A model generated the notes under the pieces. The model worked only from the letters and a program-made list of their open reading frames with translations, had not been told where the DNA came from and searched no databases. The position numbers were made by a program, and so were the translations under genes. Of a stretch of 64,000 nucleotides of DNA, positions 11,686-21,250 are shown in pieces. This stretch comes from Platycnemis pennipes (lineage: Eukaryota > Arthropoda > Insecta > Odonata > Platycnemididae): positions 44,410,107 to 44,474,106 of the forward strand of contig OW121846.1 of NCBI GenBank assembly GCA_933228895.1, given 5' to 3'. Each line of letters starts with the position of its first letter. The first letter of the stretch is position 1.

Positions 11686-12955
11686 ACAAGCTGACCCGGC
11701 CACGCGTTGCTGTGGCTCAATCTGGTTAAATGGAAAGCGCACGTTTATAGTATGTTTAATTTCACAATTCATATGGGTATACAATATTTTTTGTTGTTCC
11801 ATTCTCTGTGCAGATATAGACATTGTTTGGTTTGCCGCCTCTAGAACACGCAACATACACGTAGAATACGCAACACACACGCAACAAAATACACGTACAT
11901 GTGAGAAGCAATCCGTGTCTAGATCTAAACCGCATAGTTCTAAAGATTGGCCCTGAGCTTTGTTGATGGTGAATGCAAATACCAATCGAATTGGGAATAA
12001 AATCACTTAAATTGAAATGGCATATCTGTTGGATACATAGGAATGCGAGGAATGAGAACATCTTCGCCTTTGAAAGTTCCTGTCCAGATTGTGGATTCTA
12101 CGACGTTGCTCATTAATTTATTTACTGAAAGCCGCGTGCCGTTGCAAAGCTTTGGCTGGTTGATATTTAGCAACATGATAATTGGCACGCCATTTTCAAT
12201 TTCAGTACGTGCGGTGGCTCCCTGGCAGATCGAGTAAATTCAAAAATTCCGTTCGATAACCAATTGAATCATCTGCTTCCACAACATCGTCGACGGTCGT
12301 TTACATATGTGCCTGCGTCGTTTAGAGTGTTAGACTGAATAATATTGTTTAGTTCGCAGAAGTCTTTGTTCTTGGCCGCATGAATAGCTCGTTCACTTAG
12401 CCAATTGTGATCCTTATAATTGTATTGAATATTGGGAAATACTTTTTCAACCATCTGTTCTTTTGACGTTACTAAATTGCAAAATTTATGAGGCAATGAA
12501 TTTTACCTGAGGTCAGATCAACCGGCACCTTTCCGTTCCCAATTTCCAGCAATTTATGTGAGTATATCTCAGCTGATCGATTGTTTTGCAGATGGACACG
12601 CATATTTGTATATAATTTTAACGTCTTCACATGTCGTCACAAAGTAGAATATTTCAGGCAAGCATTTATTTCATCCGCTAGTGTCAATCGAGGAATTACA
12701 GGTAATGTTTGCCTGAAATGTCGTGCAAGCAATATTAATGCGTTCTCAAATGGTCTCAGGATTCCACGAAAATCTTGCAATGATCGATCCAGAGCCTCGA
12801 GCGATGCTTTGTGCACCATTGTGCATTCATCCCAAGCAATATGTTGGCATTTCTGAAATATTTGTCCCATGCCGGATGATTTGAATATGTTGCACGTGAG
12901 TGTTTCAATGAATTGCAAGTTTAATGGGATGCACATCCCGTCTCCAGAGTCGATA
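10958..12955 (-). pseudogene. Helitron helicase C-terminus, with tandem 3' end
   Basis: A rolling-circle transposon fragment on the minus strand. 12,936-12,637 encodes HIAWDECTMVHKASLEALDR and PFENALILLARHFRQTLPVI, the Walker B and following blocks of a PIF1-type helicase. 12,496-12,269 gives the NYKDHNWLSERAIHAAKNKD region. 12,188-12,003 gives MLLNINQPKLCNGTRLSVNK. 12,006-11,677 gives LVFAFTINKAQGQSLELCGL, the final helicase motif. The 3' end (10,958) reads GCAACGCGTGGCCGGGTCAG followed by CTTG, close to the conserved end of insect Helitrons, which finish CTRR. The Rep domain and helicase N-terminus are missing. Frame breaks are frequent. The last ~729 bases are present twice in tandem. Confidence 0.85.
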
Positions 12956-13548
12956 TTGTATTCTCGATATTGTACAAACCTTCATGGAGTGAACAAAACA
13001 ACTAACCAAAGCTTCATGGAAATTGGATGAATGTTGTGGTAATGCATGAAGTTATCAATATTGTATCAAAAAAGTATCGATATTGTAATGATACTTTATA
13101 AAACTTTGAAAAAAAACACCTAAATAATTTCACCTCAATTTTGTATCAATAATGTATCGATGTATCCATATTTTATCGATATTATATCGATACAGCATCA
13201 GTATTGAATTATCGATTTTATAGAAACCTTATCGCAGCGTACTCAACAACTTTCCAAAGTTTCATGACGATCCGATGAATGGTGTATTAATGCATAAAGG
13301 ACAAACACATTATATACATTCGATACAGTATCGATATTGCAACGATACATTCCTTTTAAAAACTAAATAATTTCACCTCAATATTGTATCAATAATGTAT
13401 CGATTTATCGATACTTTAGCGATATTATATCGAGAAAGTATCGATATTGAAATATCGATTCCGTAGTCCTCTTTTTGGGAATGTATTCAACAACTTCCCA
13501 AAGTTTCATGGAGATCCGATGAATGGTGTAGTAATGCATAAAGGACAT
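12956..13548. repeat. TATCGAT-rich tandem repeat, ~240-246 bp period
   Basis: The phrase CAACAACTTYCCAAAGTTTC, followed by GATCCGATGAATGGTGTA and AATGCATAAAGGACA, recurs at about 13,003, 13,243 and 13,489. Between these lie many copies of TATCGATA-type words (ATCGATATTG, TATCGATAC). The units are diverged. The third unit runs into an AC microsatellite where the LINE at 13,563 is inserted. Confidence 0.75.
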
Positions 13549-13562
13549 ACACACACACACAC
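13549..13562. repeat. (AC)n microsatellite, 5' flank of the Tx1-like LINE
   Basis: Fourteen bases of alternating AC immediately precede the LINE 5' end. Beyond the LINE tail, 19,447-19,459 continues as ACACGCACACATA, so the element appears to split one AC-rich tract. Confidence 0.7.
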
Positions 13563-13728
13563 GAGCCTTCGTCGAGTGCGGACGTCTTTCTCGCAGTGCT
13601 TCTCTACGCTGCAGTTTTCTCGCCGCCTTCTGGAAGGACTGCTTGTTTAACTCGTGGGTGAGATCGTTTCCTTTCACCTCCTTTTCATATCGTTTTTTTC
13701 ACCGTACTCTCTTTTTCCTTGGTTATAA

Positions 13729-15471
13729 TTACTTGTTTCATACTTATTTGTTCTCCCCACTAACAAAGAGCTCCCTTTTCCCAAAATTGCACAATCGAGT
13801 TATGCACTACAGCCTCGAAAGGTCACCCCTCTAGCCAACACGTCATCCAAGAAAACAGGAATTATACTCCCTTGCATCCCGAATAGTTCTCTGCATGAAT
13901 ATGTATATGCGGTAGGAGAGGCCGTTGGAGGAGGAAAAAATATCACTCACGCATCTAAAATTTCTCATGAGCGAGTAGGTATATACTTTAAGAGTGAAGA
14001 AATAGTGAATACTTTCATGGATGAGGTTGGAGGAATAACGCTCCAGGACCGTTTTCTCGAGGCTCGTACTATGGCCGCAAGGGTCGAGAAACTAATTATC
14101 TCCAACGTTCCCCCAGAAGTGCCTGACAGTGATTTAATTGACATTATTCAACAAGCTGTCACTGTGTGTGGACAAATAAAACACTTCACCATCGGCGCAA
14201 AAAAAGAGGGTTATGACCACATTCTATCATTCAGAAGGGCTGTGCCCGTCATGAGAAGACCGAATACAGTGTTACCTGACTCCGTACTCCTCGATATCGA
14301 CAATACCCTGCACAGGATATACTTGTCCTTTGAAGAACCTCGATGCTACATATGCAAGGCAGAAGGACACGTAGCAAGAATGTGCGACGCTGCAACAGTG
14401 GAGAAGGATGGCCCTTCCACAACCACGGCAGATACGGACTCACGAAATCACGTTCCATCTGACGAACCATTGGATTCTTCCCTCTCAAATGCCGCAGATA
14501 ACGACTCCGAACAACTCGCTACGGACGCCCTTCAACCTCCTAACCCCCCACCTCTTACCAAGGAATCTGCACCTCAGAAGGTCAATGATGAGCACTCAGT
14601 CTCAGTGGACCCCCCCCCTTCCACTCCCGACACCTCTCTTCCCTCGCCGTCGTTGCCTCTTGCCTCAGACCCTTCATCGGACTCCCTCCCTCTCCATTTG
14701 TCTTCCTCTGCTTCCATCGTAGCCAGTCATCCTCACCCTCCATTTCGAAGTCTTAATACCGATCCCATTAAACTTCAAGATCAACTGCATATGCCTGAGA
14801 ACTCATCGGATGATTCACAAACATTAGACCTGATTCCCAATACCCCTGCTTCTCCTCCCCCCCCTCCCCTCCAAGTCACCCCACAGACTCCACCTGATAT
14901 AACCCAACCCTCTATTACCGCAACCACACCACCCTCCCCAAGATTTATCTCAGATACCCTGCAGAGCTCTTGCTCAGAAATTCCAATCGACGCCAGTGCC
15001 TCAACGGTGCAGAGGATTGACGACACGGAGTCTACATCTGGTGCCATGTATCAATTCGACACGGACTCCTTCTTTGAAGACACATCCGACGACCAAGCAC
15101 TATCTTACCGCCCACCAAAGAGACCACAATCTGATGACAACTCTCCAGCAACAATTTCCGCCCAGAAGAAGAAAGCCACCAAGGAAGGAGGAAGTGAAAA
15201 ACCAAGTGGTTACCGTCTTGATGTTTTAGACAAAGCCACAATCGAAATCACCGTTCGTGATAACGCTTCAAACTGTGTACTCGGGGCAAATTCACTCATC
15301 TCCCTTCTCGAAGAGACACACAATCGAAACGTGCCAAAGCAAGTAACAATAGCAAAAAAGTACACACAAGACATAGAAGGTCTGTGTGAAACACTCGCGC
15401 ATATAAAACCGCATGTCTCCGAAAAGCTGCGTGCTCGAATGCACCGTTTGATAACGCACCTTGAAAAGTAA
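13729..15471 (+). CDS. Tx1-like ORF1, nucleic-acid-binding protein
   Basis: The likely RNA-binding ORF1 protein that coats element RNA. The frame is open from 13,729 to the stop at 15,471. The first Met-like start is a GTG at 14,005, but upstream in the same frame EYVYAVGEAVGGGKNITHAS, then KISHERVGIYFKSEEIV, looks conserved for Tx1-type ORF1, so the true start is upstream and no ATG is visible there. Counting from 14,005, residues 26-105 (KLIISNVPPEVPDSDLIDII onward) resemble an RRM-like fold. A CCHC knuckle C-x2-C-x4-H-x4-C lies at residues 114-127. Residues 130-360 are rich in Pro, Ser, Thr and Asp and look disordered. The C-terminus has a basic patch (QKKKATKEGG) and a helical tail. The frame is intact. 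Confidence 0.75.
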   Translation, partial: LLVSYLFVLPTNKELPFPKIAQSSYALQPRKVTPLANTSSKKTGIILPCIPNSSLHEYVYAVGEAVGGGKNITHASKISHERVGIYFKSEEIVNTFMDEVGGITLQDRFLEARTMAARVEKLIISNVPPEVPDSDLIDIIQQAVTVCGQIKHFTIGAKKEGYDHILSFRRAVPVMRRPNTVLPDSVLLDIDNTLHRIYLSFEEPRCYICKAEGHVARMCDAATVEKDGPSTTTADTDSRNHVPSDEPLDSSLSNAADNDSEQLATDALQPPNPPPLTKESAPQKVNDEHSVSVDPPPSTPDTSLPSPSLPLASDPSSDSLPLHLSSSASIVASHPHPPFRSLNTDPIKLQDQLHMPENSSDDSQTLDLIPNTPASPPPPPLQVTPQTPPDITQPSITATTPPSPRFISDTLQSSCSEIPIDASASTVQRIDDTESTSGAMYQFDTDSFFEDTSDDQALSYRPPKRPQSDDNSPATISAQKKKATKEGGSEKPSGYRLDVLDKATIEITVRDNASNCVLGANSLISLLEETHNRNVPKQVTIAKKYTQDIEGLCETLAHIKPHVSEKLRARMHRLITHLEK

Positions 15472-15510
15472 AGATTTTTTTTTGTCCCTGATTAATTTAT
15501 TAGTTTTATA

Positions 15511-16503
15511 ATGGATAAACTGACAATTACCTCTCTCAACGTGAAATCCGTGCGAAGCCTCCCCAAATGGGCCCGACTAATGACGTATGTTGCTGACCGG
15601 AAACCAGATGGCATCCTCCTCCAGGAGATGAATACTACATCCATTCCTGCTGTTGGTCTCCCAGGTTATCAAATATACCTCTGCCCACCATTGACACCAC
15701 AAACAGGAACGGCTATCGCGGTCAGGAACGCCTTGTCCTATTACGTATTAAAACACGATGTAATCTTTCAAGGACACGCAAATGTCATAAAACTCTGCCT
15801 CAATAATACTCCTACTGCCAACATAATATTAATAATATGCTTTTATGGACCAAGAGACGCCAATGTAGCCCTTCAAGTGATGGACTCACTACACGACTAC
15901 TTGGAGAGCCTGCCACCTGCCATTTCTCCTACCATTATCCTGGGCGGTGATTTCAACACCACTCTGCACCCCGAAGATGACAGATCAGGGCAGGTGGAAA
16001 GGCACCCACACTACGCGCGCGCGCTAGGAAATGTGGTGAACGGAAGCGCTCTCGTGGATACATGGCGCCTCCTATACCGTAACAAACGCGGATATACCTT
16101 TTCCACACCTCGATCATCAGCTCGTCTGGACCGGTTCTACATATCAGCCTATCAAGCCTCCGCCGTCAACTACGCGACTCTCCATGATAGCTTTTCTGAT
16201 CACAGAAGCATTACGATGCAGGTTAAAGTGCAGGGGAATGTTCCGACCTCTCCATACTGGCGGCTTGACAACTCACTGCTAGAAGATGAAACATACGTAA
16301 CATCAATGAAATCTCTAATAGTTAATATAGCTTCGGAAAACGACAATGCCACTGCTAAATGGGAAGCCTTAAAAAGGGATGTCAAGGATTTTTCAATAAG
16401 ATATAAACAGTGGCAGAGGGAAATTAATAAAACGCCCGCGTACACCCAAAAATCAATCTTCCATGCGGAAAAAATAATGGCAACACTAGGATGGATACGT
16501 TAA
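15511..16503 (+). CDS. Tx1-like ORF2, endonuclease part
   Basis: The N-terminal half of the LINE polyprotein, an apurinic/apyrimidinic-type endonuclease that nicks target DNA to prime reverse transcription. Starting at the ATG 39 bases after ORF1, it shows TITSLNVKSVRS (Asn 10), LLQEMN (Glu 39), GGDFN (residues 145-149), SARLDRFYIS (203-212) and SDH (229-231), the expected catalytic order; all key residues are present. After residue 240 it continues into the linker (YKQWQREINKTPAYTQ) and stops at 16,503. The RT continues in a different frame from about 16,490, so a frameshift between about 16,380 and 16,500 separates the two halves. Confidence 0.85.
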   Translation: MDKLTITSLNVKSVRSLPKWARLMTYVADRKPDGILLQEMNTTSIPAVGLPGYQIYLCPPLTPQTGTAIAVRNALSYYVLKHDVIFQGHANVIKLCLNNTPTANIILIICFYGPRDANVALQVMDSLHDYLESLPPAISPTIILGGDFNTTLHPEDDRSGQVERHPHYARALGNVVNGSALVDTWRLLYRNKRGYTFSTPRSSARLDRFYISAYQASAVNYATLHDSFSDHRSITMQVKVQGNVPTSPYWRLDNSLLEDETYVTSMKSLIVNIASENDNATAKWEALKRDVKDFSIRYKQWQREINKTPAYTQKSIFHAEKIMATLGWIR

Positions 16504-18959
16504 CCGATTCTGATGGCAGTGCCAATAATCATCTGGGGAGATGGGCGTTAAAGTGCCGACCCAAAATTTTGAACAAGCTTAGGGTAGACGGCAAGGAATT
16601 AACAAACATAGCAGATCTGAGAAGTTTCCTTAAAACACATTTTTTCGTCATCCACCAAGACAATCCAAACGTTCCGCCAGAGACGGGGCTACCGGAAAAT
16701 CTAAGGACTCTAAAAGAAGAAGAGATCGACTACCTGAACATCCCACTTAACGTCAATGATTTCTCAACTGCACTTAAAAGCCTAAGCAGAAGGAAGGCAC
16801 CGGGTCTAGACGGCTTAACAACTGAACTCTACGCAAAATTCTGGACCGAACTGAAACGACCCTTCTTCGACATGGCTGTGAAAGCCTTTGCTGACGGTCA
16901 CTTACCAAGGACTACCACTACATCAGTTATCTCCCTCATGAGTAAAGGAGGAGTTCCCTTGAACATTAAAAACTGGAGACCTATCTCCTTATTAAATGCT
17001 GACTACAAAATCATAGCAAAAGCTCTATCAATGAAGTTATCGTGTGTACTAGCTTCCGTCATCTCTCCCGAGCAGACGTACTGCATTCCTGGACGTTCCA
17101 TTTTCGACTCCTTTTCCCTCCTGCGAGATGTAATTCGATGGAAAAACCACGAAAATGCTGATTTAGCCATCCTAACGCTAGACCAGAATAAAGCTTTTGA
17201 TCGAGTTATCCATACATATCTCTTCAGCCTAATGGAGGAAATGAGGTTCAGCAGCGTCTTCATTGGATATGTAAGAACACTATACAATAGCGCCAAATGC
17301 ATGGTGAGAGTTGAACACTCGCTGACCGCCCCCTTCCCATTCCAGAAAGGCATCAGACAAGGCTGTCCTCTCTCTGGGCAGCTCTATTCTATATCTTTAG
17401 AGCCTTTTCTCATCCAACTGATGAATACTCTAAAAGGCATACCCTTGCCCGGATACCCCGAAAAAAGGTTAGTTGTGAGTGCATATGCCGACGACGTGAA
17501 CATCTTCATTACGGAAGACGACGACTTCGACAGAGTAAATACTTGCTTCAACGTTTATTCGAAAGCATCAGGTGCTATACTGAACTCTGACAAAAGTAAC
17601 GGATTGTGGGTAGGCAGATGGAAAGGCAGAACCCATCAACCTTTCGGCTTTCGATGTACCAGCGAAGGGGGAAAATTCCTGGGAGTTTGGCTTGGCAACG
17701 ACGAAAACCTTGAGTCTCAACATGTCTCCCAACAGCTACTAATGAGAACTGAAGATGCAATTCGTAACTGGCGACCGAGGGTCGCCCCGCTATCCCTAAG
17801 GAGTCGCGTTCTGGCTGTCAATAAGTTCATCGCACCCAAGTTGTGGCACATACTGCAATGCCATTCCCCAAGTCCATCTCTCGTAAGAAGACTGCAAAGT
17901 CTATTAGTGAACTTCGTTTGGGGTGAAGGAAGGCACTGGGTGAAAGGAGACATTCTAACAGCCCCAATTACTGAGGGTGGCCTTGAGCTCGTACACATAC
18001 CGGTGAAAATCATTTCATTCAGAATGCTCTTCTTACAGCGGCTACTACAGGGACCCTCTGACTCCCCTTGGCGAATAGTGGCACAGGAAAGTTTAAAAAA
18101 CTATAGAAACAAGAGTCAAACCTTCGAACTGTTCATAGATATACAAGAATTCAAGAGGTGCCCCCTCCTCGACAGCTACTACAATAGCCTGATCAAAGCC
18201 ACTTCAATCTTCAAACTGCAATCCGCTCCACCTGCTAGCTCTCTATCATCCACTCCACAAACAGCTAACGCCCTCTGCTTCCCGAGCATAAAAAAGAAAC
18301 GCCTAACACAGCTTCCTATAGCTAAAAGACAAATGTACATGGAAACAAACTTCCTTTTAAATGGCAACGGTTGGCCACTTAAAGGGCACTATCACGAGAA
18401 GGTGTACTGGTCGGCCATCCGCGTCTCGCCAAGTACTGGAAGAGATGTCGATAACTCATGGCGTCTAGCCCACGACAGATTGGCTGATTCCCGGTTCCTA
18501 TACGCCACCGGCTCTCGTCCAAATAAGAATTGCCCCTGGTGCGACCATGCAGAAGGAAACGCTTGGCATCTTGCAATAGCATGTAAAAGAGTAAAAAGTG
18601 TATGGCAGACAATTACAAAAGCTATAAAGGTGTTACTAGGGAAAGACCAACTATATCTGTATCAGTTATACAGCAGCTTACCCCTCAACCGTTCGGACGA
18701 CATTGGTCTCCGTTTATCAAACTTTCTCCTTACCACCACCAAAAGTGCAATTTATGAAGAGCTAACACCTTTCTTCAAAGGAAAAAAGAAAGACGTTGAT
18801 TATACTAATAAACTTCAAAAGAAACTACAATCCATTGTAATGAATTCGAGGAAATACCACGTCATACATAATACCACCGAAAAATTCAATACATTCTGTT
18901 GCAATAAAAATGTTATCTGCAACAGTCAGGACGGAAAACTGGCTTTAATTTTTAAATGA
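16491..18959 (+). CDS. Tx1-like ORF2, reverse transcriptase part
   Basis: This open frame of 822 codons is the C-terminal part of ORF2. The Met at 16,491 is probably not a real start: the frame continues the endonuclease ORF after a shift. RT blocks in order are RRKAPGLDGLTTELYAKFW, NWRPISLLNADYKIIAKAL, ILTLDQNKAFDRVIH (motif A), GIRQGCPLSGQLYSISLEPF (motif B), and the catalytic YADD at residues 332-335. KFLGVWLGNDENLE follows. Near the C-terminus NCPWCDHAEGNAWHLAIAC gives C-x2-C-x8-H-x4-C, the zinc knuckle typical of L1-group ORF2. The frame is open to the end, and apart from the upstream break the protein looks competent. Confidence 0.88.
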   Translation: MDTLTDSDGSANNHLGRWALKCRPKILNKLRVDGKELTNIADLRSFLKTHFFVIHQDNPNVPPETGLPENLRTLKEEEIDYLNIPLNVNDFSTALKSLSRRKAPGLDGLTTELYAKFWTELKRPFFDMAVKAFADGHLPRTTTTSVISLMSKGGVPLNIKNWRPISLLNADYKIIAKALSMKLSCVLASVISPEQTYCIPGRSIFDSFSLLRDVIRWKNHENADLAILTLDQNKAFDRVIHTYLFSLMEEMRFSSVFIGYVRTLYNSAKCMVRVEHSLTAPFPFQKGIRQGCPLSGQLYSISLEPFLIQLMNTLKGIPLPGYPEKRLVVSAYADDVNIFITEDDDFDRVNTCFNVYSKASGAILNSDKSNGLWVGRWKGRTHQPFGFRCTSEGGKFLGVWLGNDENLESQHVSQQLLMRTEDAIRNWRPRVAPLSLRSRVLAVNKFIAPKLWHILQCHSPSPSLVRRLQSLLVNFVWGEGRHWVKGDILTAPITEGGLELVHIPVKIISFRMLFLQRLLQGPSDSPWRIVAQESLKNYRNKSQTFELFIDIQEFKRCPLLDSYYNSLIKATSIFKLQSAPPASSLSSTPQTANALCFPSIKKKRLTQLPIAKRQMYMETNFLLNGNGWPLKGHYHEKVYWSAIRVSPSTGRDVDNSWRLAHDRLADSRFLYATGSRPNKNCPWCDHAEGNAWHLAIACKRVKSVWQTITKAIKVLLGKDQLYLYQLYSSLPLNRSDDIGLRLSNFLLTTTKSAIYEELTPFFKGKKKDVDYTNKLQKKLQSIVMNSRKYHVIHNTTEKFNTFCCNKNVICNSQDGKLALIFK

Positions 18960-19446
18960 CCCCTCACATACCACCACGCGTCCAACCCCGCCGCGACTCT
19001 TGTACTTTTCGGCATCCCGCATCCTTGGCTATGACCACCTATTTATTTATTTATTTATTTACCTACCTATCTTCTTACCTCTCCTTTTCACTACCCTTTC
19101 ATTTCCTCTGCCCGCTTTATCCCCCACTTTGCTCATCCGGTCTTTCTATATTGTTTTTAGAAAAAAACCTATCCACAAAGCCATGCCGGAGACGGTGCGT
19201 GGACTCAGTCTGCAAGTCCCAACCATCACCCTAAGGAAATCCAGTCGGTGCGGCATCGGATAGTTTCAAGGCAGGGAGAGAAGATCGCGAGCAGGCGGTC
19301 TCAATCCCCTGGGAGCGAACTATCCCTGGCCAACCGCTCCGGACAGAGAAAAAAAAACACCATCTATCACTATTGTGGATCCAATGTAGTGCTTTCAGTT
19401 AATTTGTAGATTTTTACCGAAAAAATAAAATAATAATAATAATAAA
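18960..19446 (+). other. Tx1-like LINE 3' UTR and tail
   Basis: Non-coding sequence after the ORF2 stop. It includes a TTTA tetranucleotide run at about 19,041-19,067 and a pyrimidine-rich stretch, and ends in AAAATAATAATAATAATAAA. The tail resembles a short (TAA)n rather than pure poly(A). Confidence 0.75.
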
Positions 19447-20235
19447 AACACGCACACATACATTCATTTATATATATATAGATGGATGAAAATTTTGAAA
19501 CAATATTTGGACCCTTAGACGTAATTTTAGGTCAATATTTCTACTTATCTTTATGTAAGTTCATTATTTACTGAATAGACTGGTTTTGTTTGATTGTTCT
19601 AGGATACACGGATTTGGTGATATTTGCTTTTCTGCACAACACTGAAATCACCCAAAATCGGTGTTTCGTTAACATGAATATGTCCACTATCAAGAAAATA
19701 AAATTTTTAATAATAAAATACTGACATTTTTGTATTCTTAATAAATGGCAGTGTCTATGGTAAAAATTTAAAAAATATTTGAAATATTGCTGCAAACACG
19801 TCTGGACCACTGTACATGGATTGACCCCTTTCCTAATGCGTAGGAATGAAGTACTAGTACAAAAAGGCTTTCTATATTATGGTAATGGGATATTTTTTAT
19901 TCTTACAGACGCTCTTAGGCATTACAAGTGTGAAGTTGTGTCTTCTAAAGACATGAAATATCAGGAAATGGATCAGCTATGCCATGCATTGGTAGAAAAG
20001 GAGATTTCATTGGAATATTCTGTTAATGTACTTTTTATTTTGCCGATTGCTGATTAATGTTATATTCATATATTTTATATTATTCTGATATATTGTAGTA
20101 GCCAATAAATACTGCTGTTGTTAGCAATATGTGGCTGTATTCATTTTATAGAGTACTCCCAGTGAGACGAAACGTGGTGATCAGCTGCATCTATCAGTGC
20201 ATCCAAGTGAGAAGAGAGGATTGATTGTTAATAAT
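19447..20235. other. AC/AT-rich flank, no recognisable gene
   Basis: It begins with the AC-rich remainder of the LINE target (ACACGCACACATACATTC) and a short TA run. GTCTGGACCACTGTACATGG at 19,800-19,819 resembles a Tc1-type terminus, but no matching opposite end was found. The 92-codon open stretch 19,779-20,057 has no recognisable domain. Confidence 0.45.
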
Positions 20236-20652
20236 TGATTCTACATGGATTCCATGGTAATTTTCAATTAGGATTCAATGTGGAAATTATCCATGGATTC
20301 TACATGGATCCCATGATAATTTTCCATGGATTCTACATGGATTCCATGACAATTTTCCATGTGGATTCCATGTGGAAATTTTCCATGGATTCTACATGGA
20401 TTCCATGACAATTTTCCATGTGGATTCCATGTGGAAATTTTCCATGGATTCTACATGGATTCCATGACAATTTTCCAAGTGAATTCCATGTGGAATCCAC
20501 ATGGATCCGTGGAATTTAGAGGACATTTGCCCCAACTTTCCATGGAATATCCATATGGAATCCACATGGATCCATGGTATTTCCATGGTGGAATTTCCAT
20601 GGAATAGAGGTAGAATCCATATTGATTCCACGATGTGTGCTGCCTGGGAAGG
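20236..20652. repeat. Tandem repeat of palindromic CCATGG/CCATGTGG words, 59-bp period
   Basis: The block TTCCATGACAATTTTCCATG, then TGGATTCCATGTGGAAATTT, then TCCATGGATTCTACATGGA starts at 20,342, 20,401 and 20,460, an exact 59-bp period with almost no divergence. Shorter versions lie at 20,236-20,341. After 20,500 the same words recur in inverted form (GGAATCCACATGGATCC). The zone ends at GTGTGCTGCCTGGGA, whose reverse complement TCCCAGGCAGCACAC resembles the CCCAG termini of the TIR elements at 33.9, 44.2 and 55.0 kb. It may be one end of a related element whose other end I could not fix. Confidence 0.8.
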
Positions 20653-21099
20653 ATTGGAACTGAAATTCATTAACACATACAAGTACTTGCAGAGTCCATT
20701 TATTAACAAAAATTTTGATTCAATAAAATAAACAAAAAACTTACGAACACTCAAGAACAAAACAGGTTTTATAACCAGAAACAAATCATATTGCACTAAC
20801 ATTCAAATTACATAATAATGGTGATACCTATATCTATGCAATGCAAAGAAATATATGCAATAAATAAAAACAACTCGTTACCTTTGCAATTAGTTACCTC
20901 AACGTACTAAGTTTATACTTTGCACACAATGGCCCCTTATTGCACTGCAAGTCATTATTCACTGCCTTTGCACACTTGTTAAATCAACCACTATTGTCGT
21001 TGGTATTGTCAAACCACCCCGATTAAATTCATCAAAGCATGCACATTTTAACCTCTCACTGTTATTCAATGCACTGGAACACAAACGACAACAAAGTTT
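20653..21099. other. No recognisable gene
   Basis: AT-rich sequence with no domain or repeat recognised. Confidence 0.45.
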
Positions 21100-21250
21100 T
21101 TGTGTTGCTTTAAATGCACAGTATCTCCAATGTACACCCGTCCACAATAAAATGTTACCACCTCGGAGGCCGAATTTTTCTAAGTCCCGAGTTGAAGGAG
21201 ATTTGACAACACTGTCCCTTGGCGCAGAGTTTAAATGCCCAGAGCTCTCG
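21100..21250 (-). repeat. Inverted repeat, left arm (partner 26,026-26,140)
   Basis: GTACACCCGTCCACAATAAA, TTACCACCTCGGAGGCCGAA and CCCGAGTTGAAGGAGATTTG here recur as reverse complements at 26,058-26,135. The match extends outward as GCATTTAAA-type sequence near 21,230 and 26,030. The arms enclose about 4.8 kb that includes two direct repeats. No transposase was seen inside. Confidence 0.75.

Larger units (their letters stand above)
13563..19446 (+). mobile_element. Tx1/L1-type LINE, nearly full length
   Basis: A two-ORF non-LTR retrotransposon of about 5.9 kb: 5' UTR (13,563 to about 13,728), ORF1 with a zinc knuckle, ORF2 with apurinic-type endonuclease and RT, and a 3' UTR ending in an A-rich (TAA)n tail at about 19,428-19,446. 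RT phrases such as NWRPISLLNADYKIIAKAL and SPEQTYCIPGRSIFDSF are characteristic of the Tx1 clade of the L1 group. It is complete at both ends but carries a frame break in ORF2. Some Tx1-clade lineages are known for target-specific insertion, including into microsatellites, which fits the AC flanks seen here. Confidence 0.85.

Noticed and set aside
16380..16510. Programmed ribosomal frameshift in the Tx1-type ORF2
   Set aside because: No slippery heptamer with a downstream structure was evident, and L1-group ORF2 is normally one frame; mutation is simpler.
19478..19819. Tc1/mariner copy suggested by GTCTGGACCACTGTACA
   Set aside because: No matching opposite terminus and no transposase similarity were found.
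20236..20652. CRISPR-like array
   Set aside because: Units are contiguous without unique spacers, and the context is a eukaryotic repeat region.
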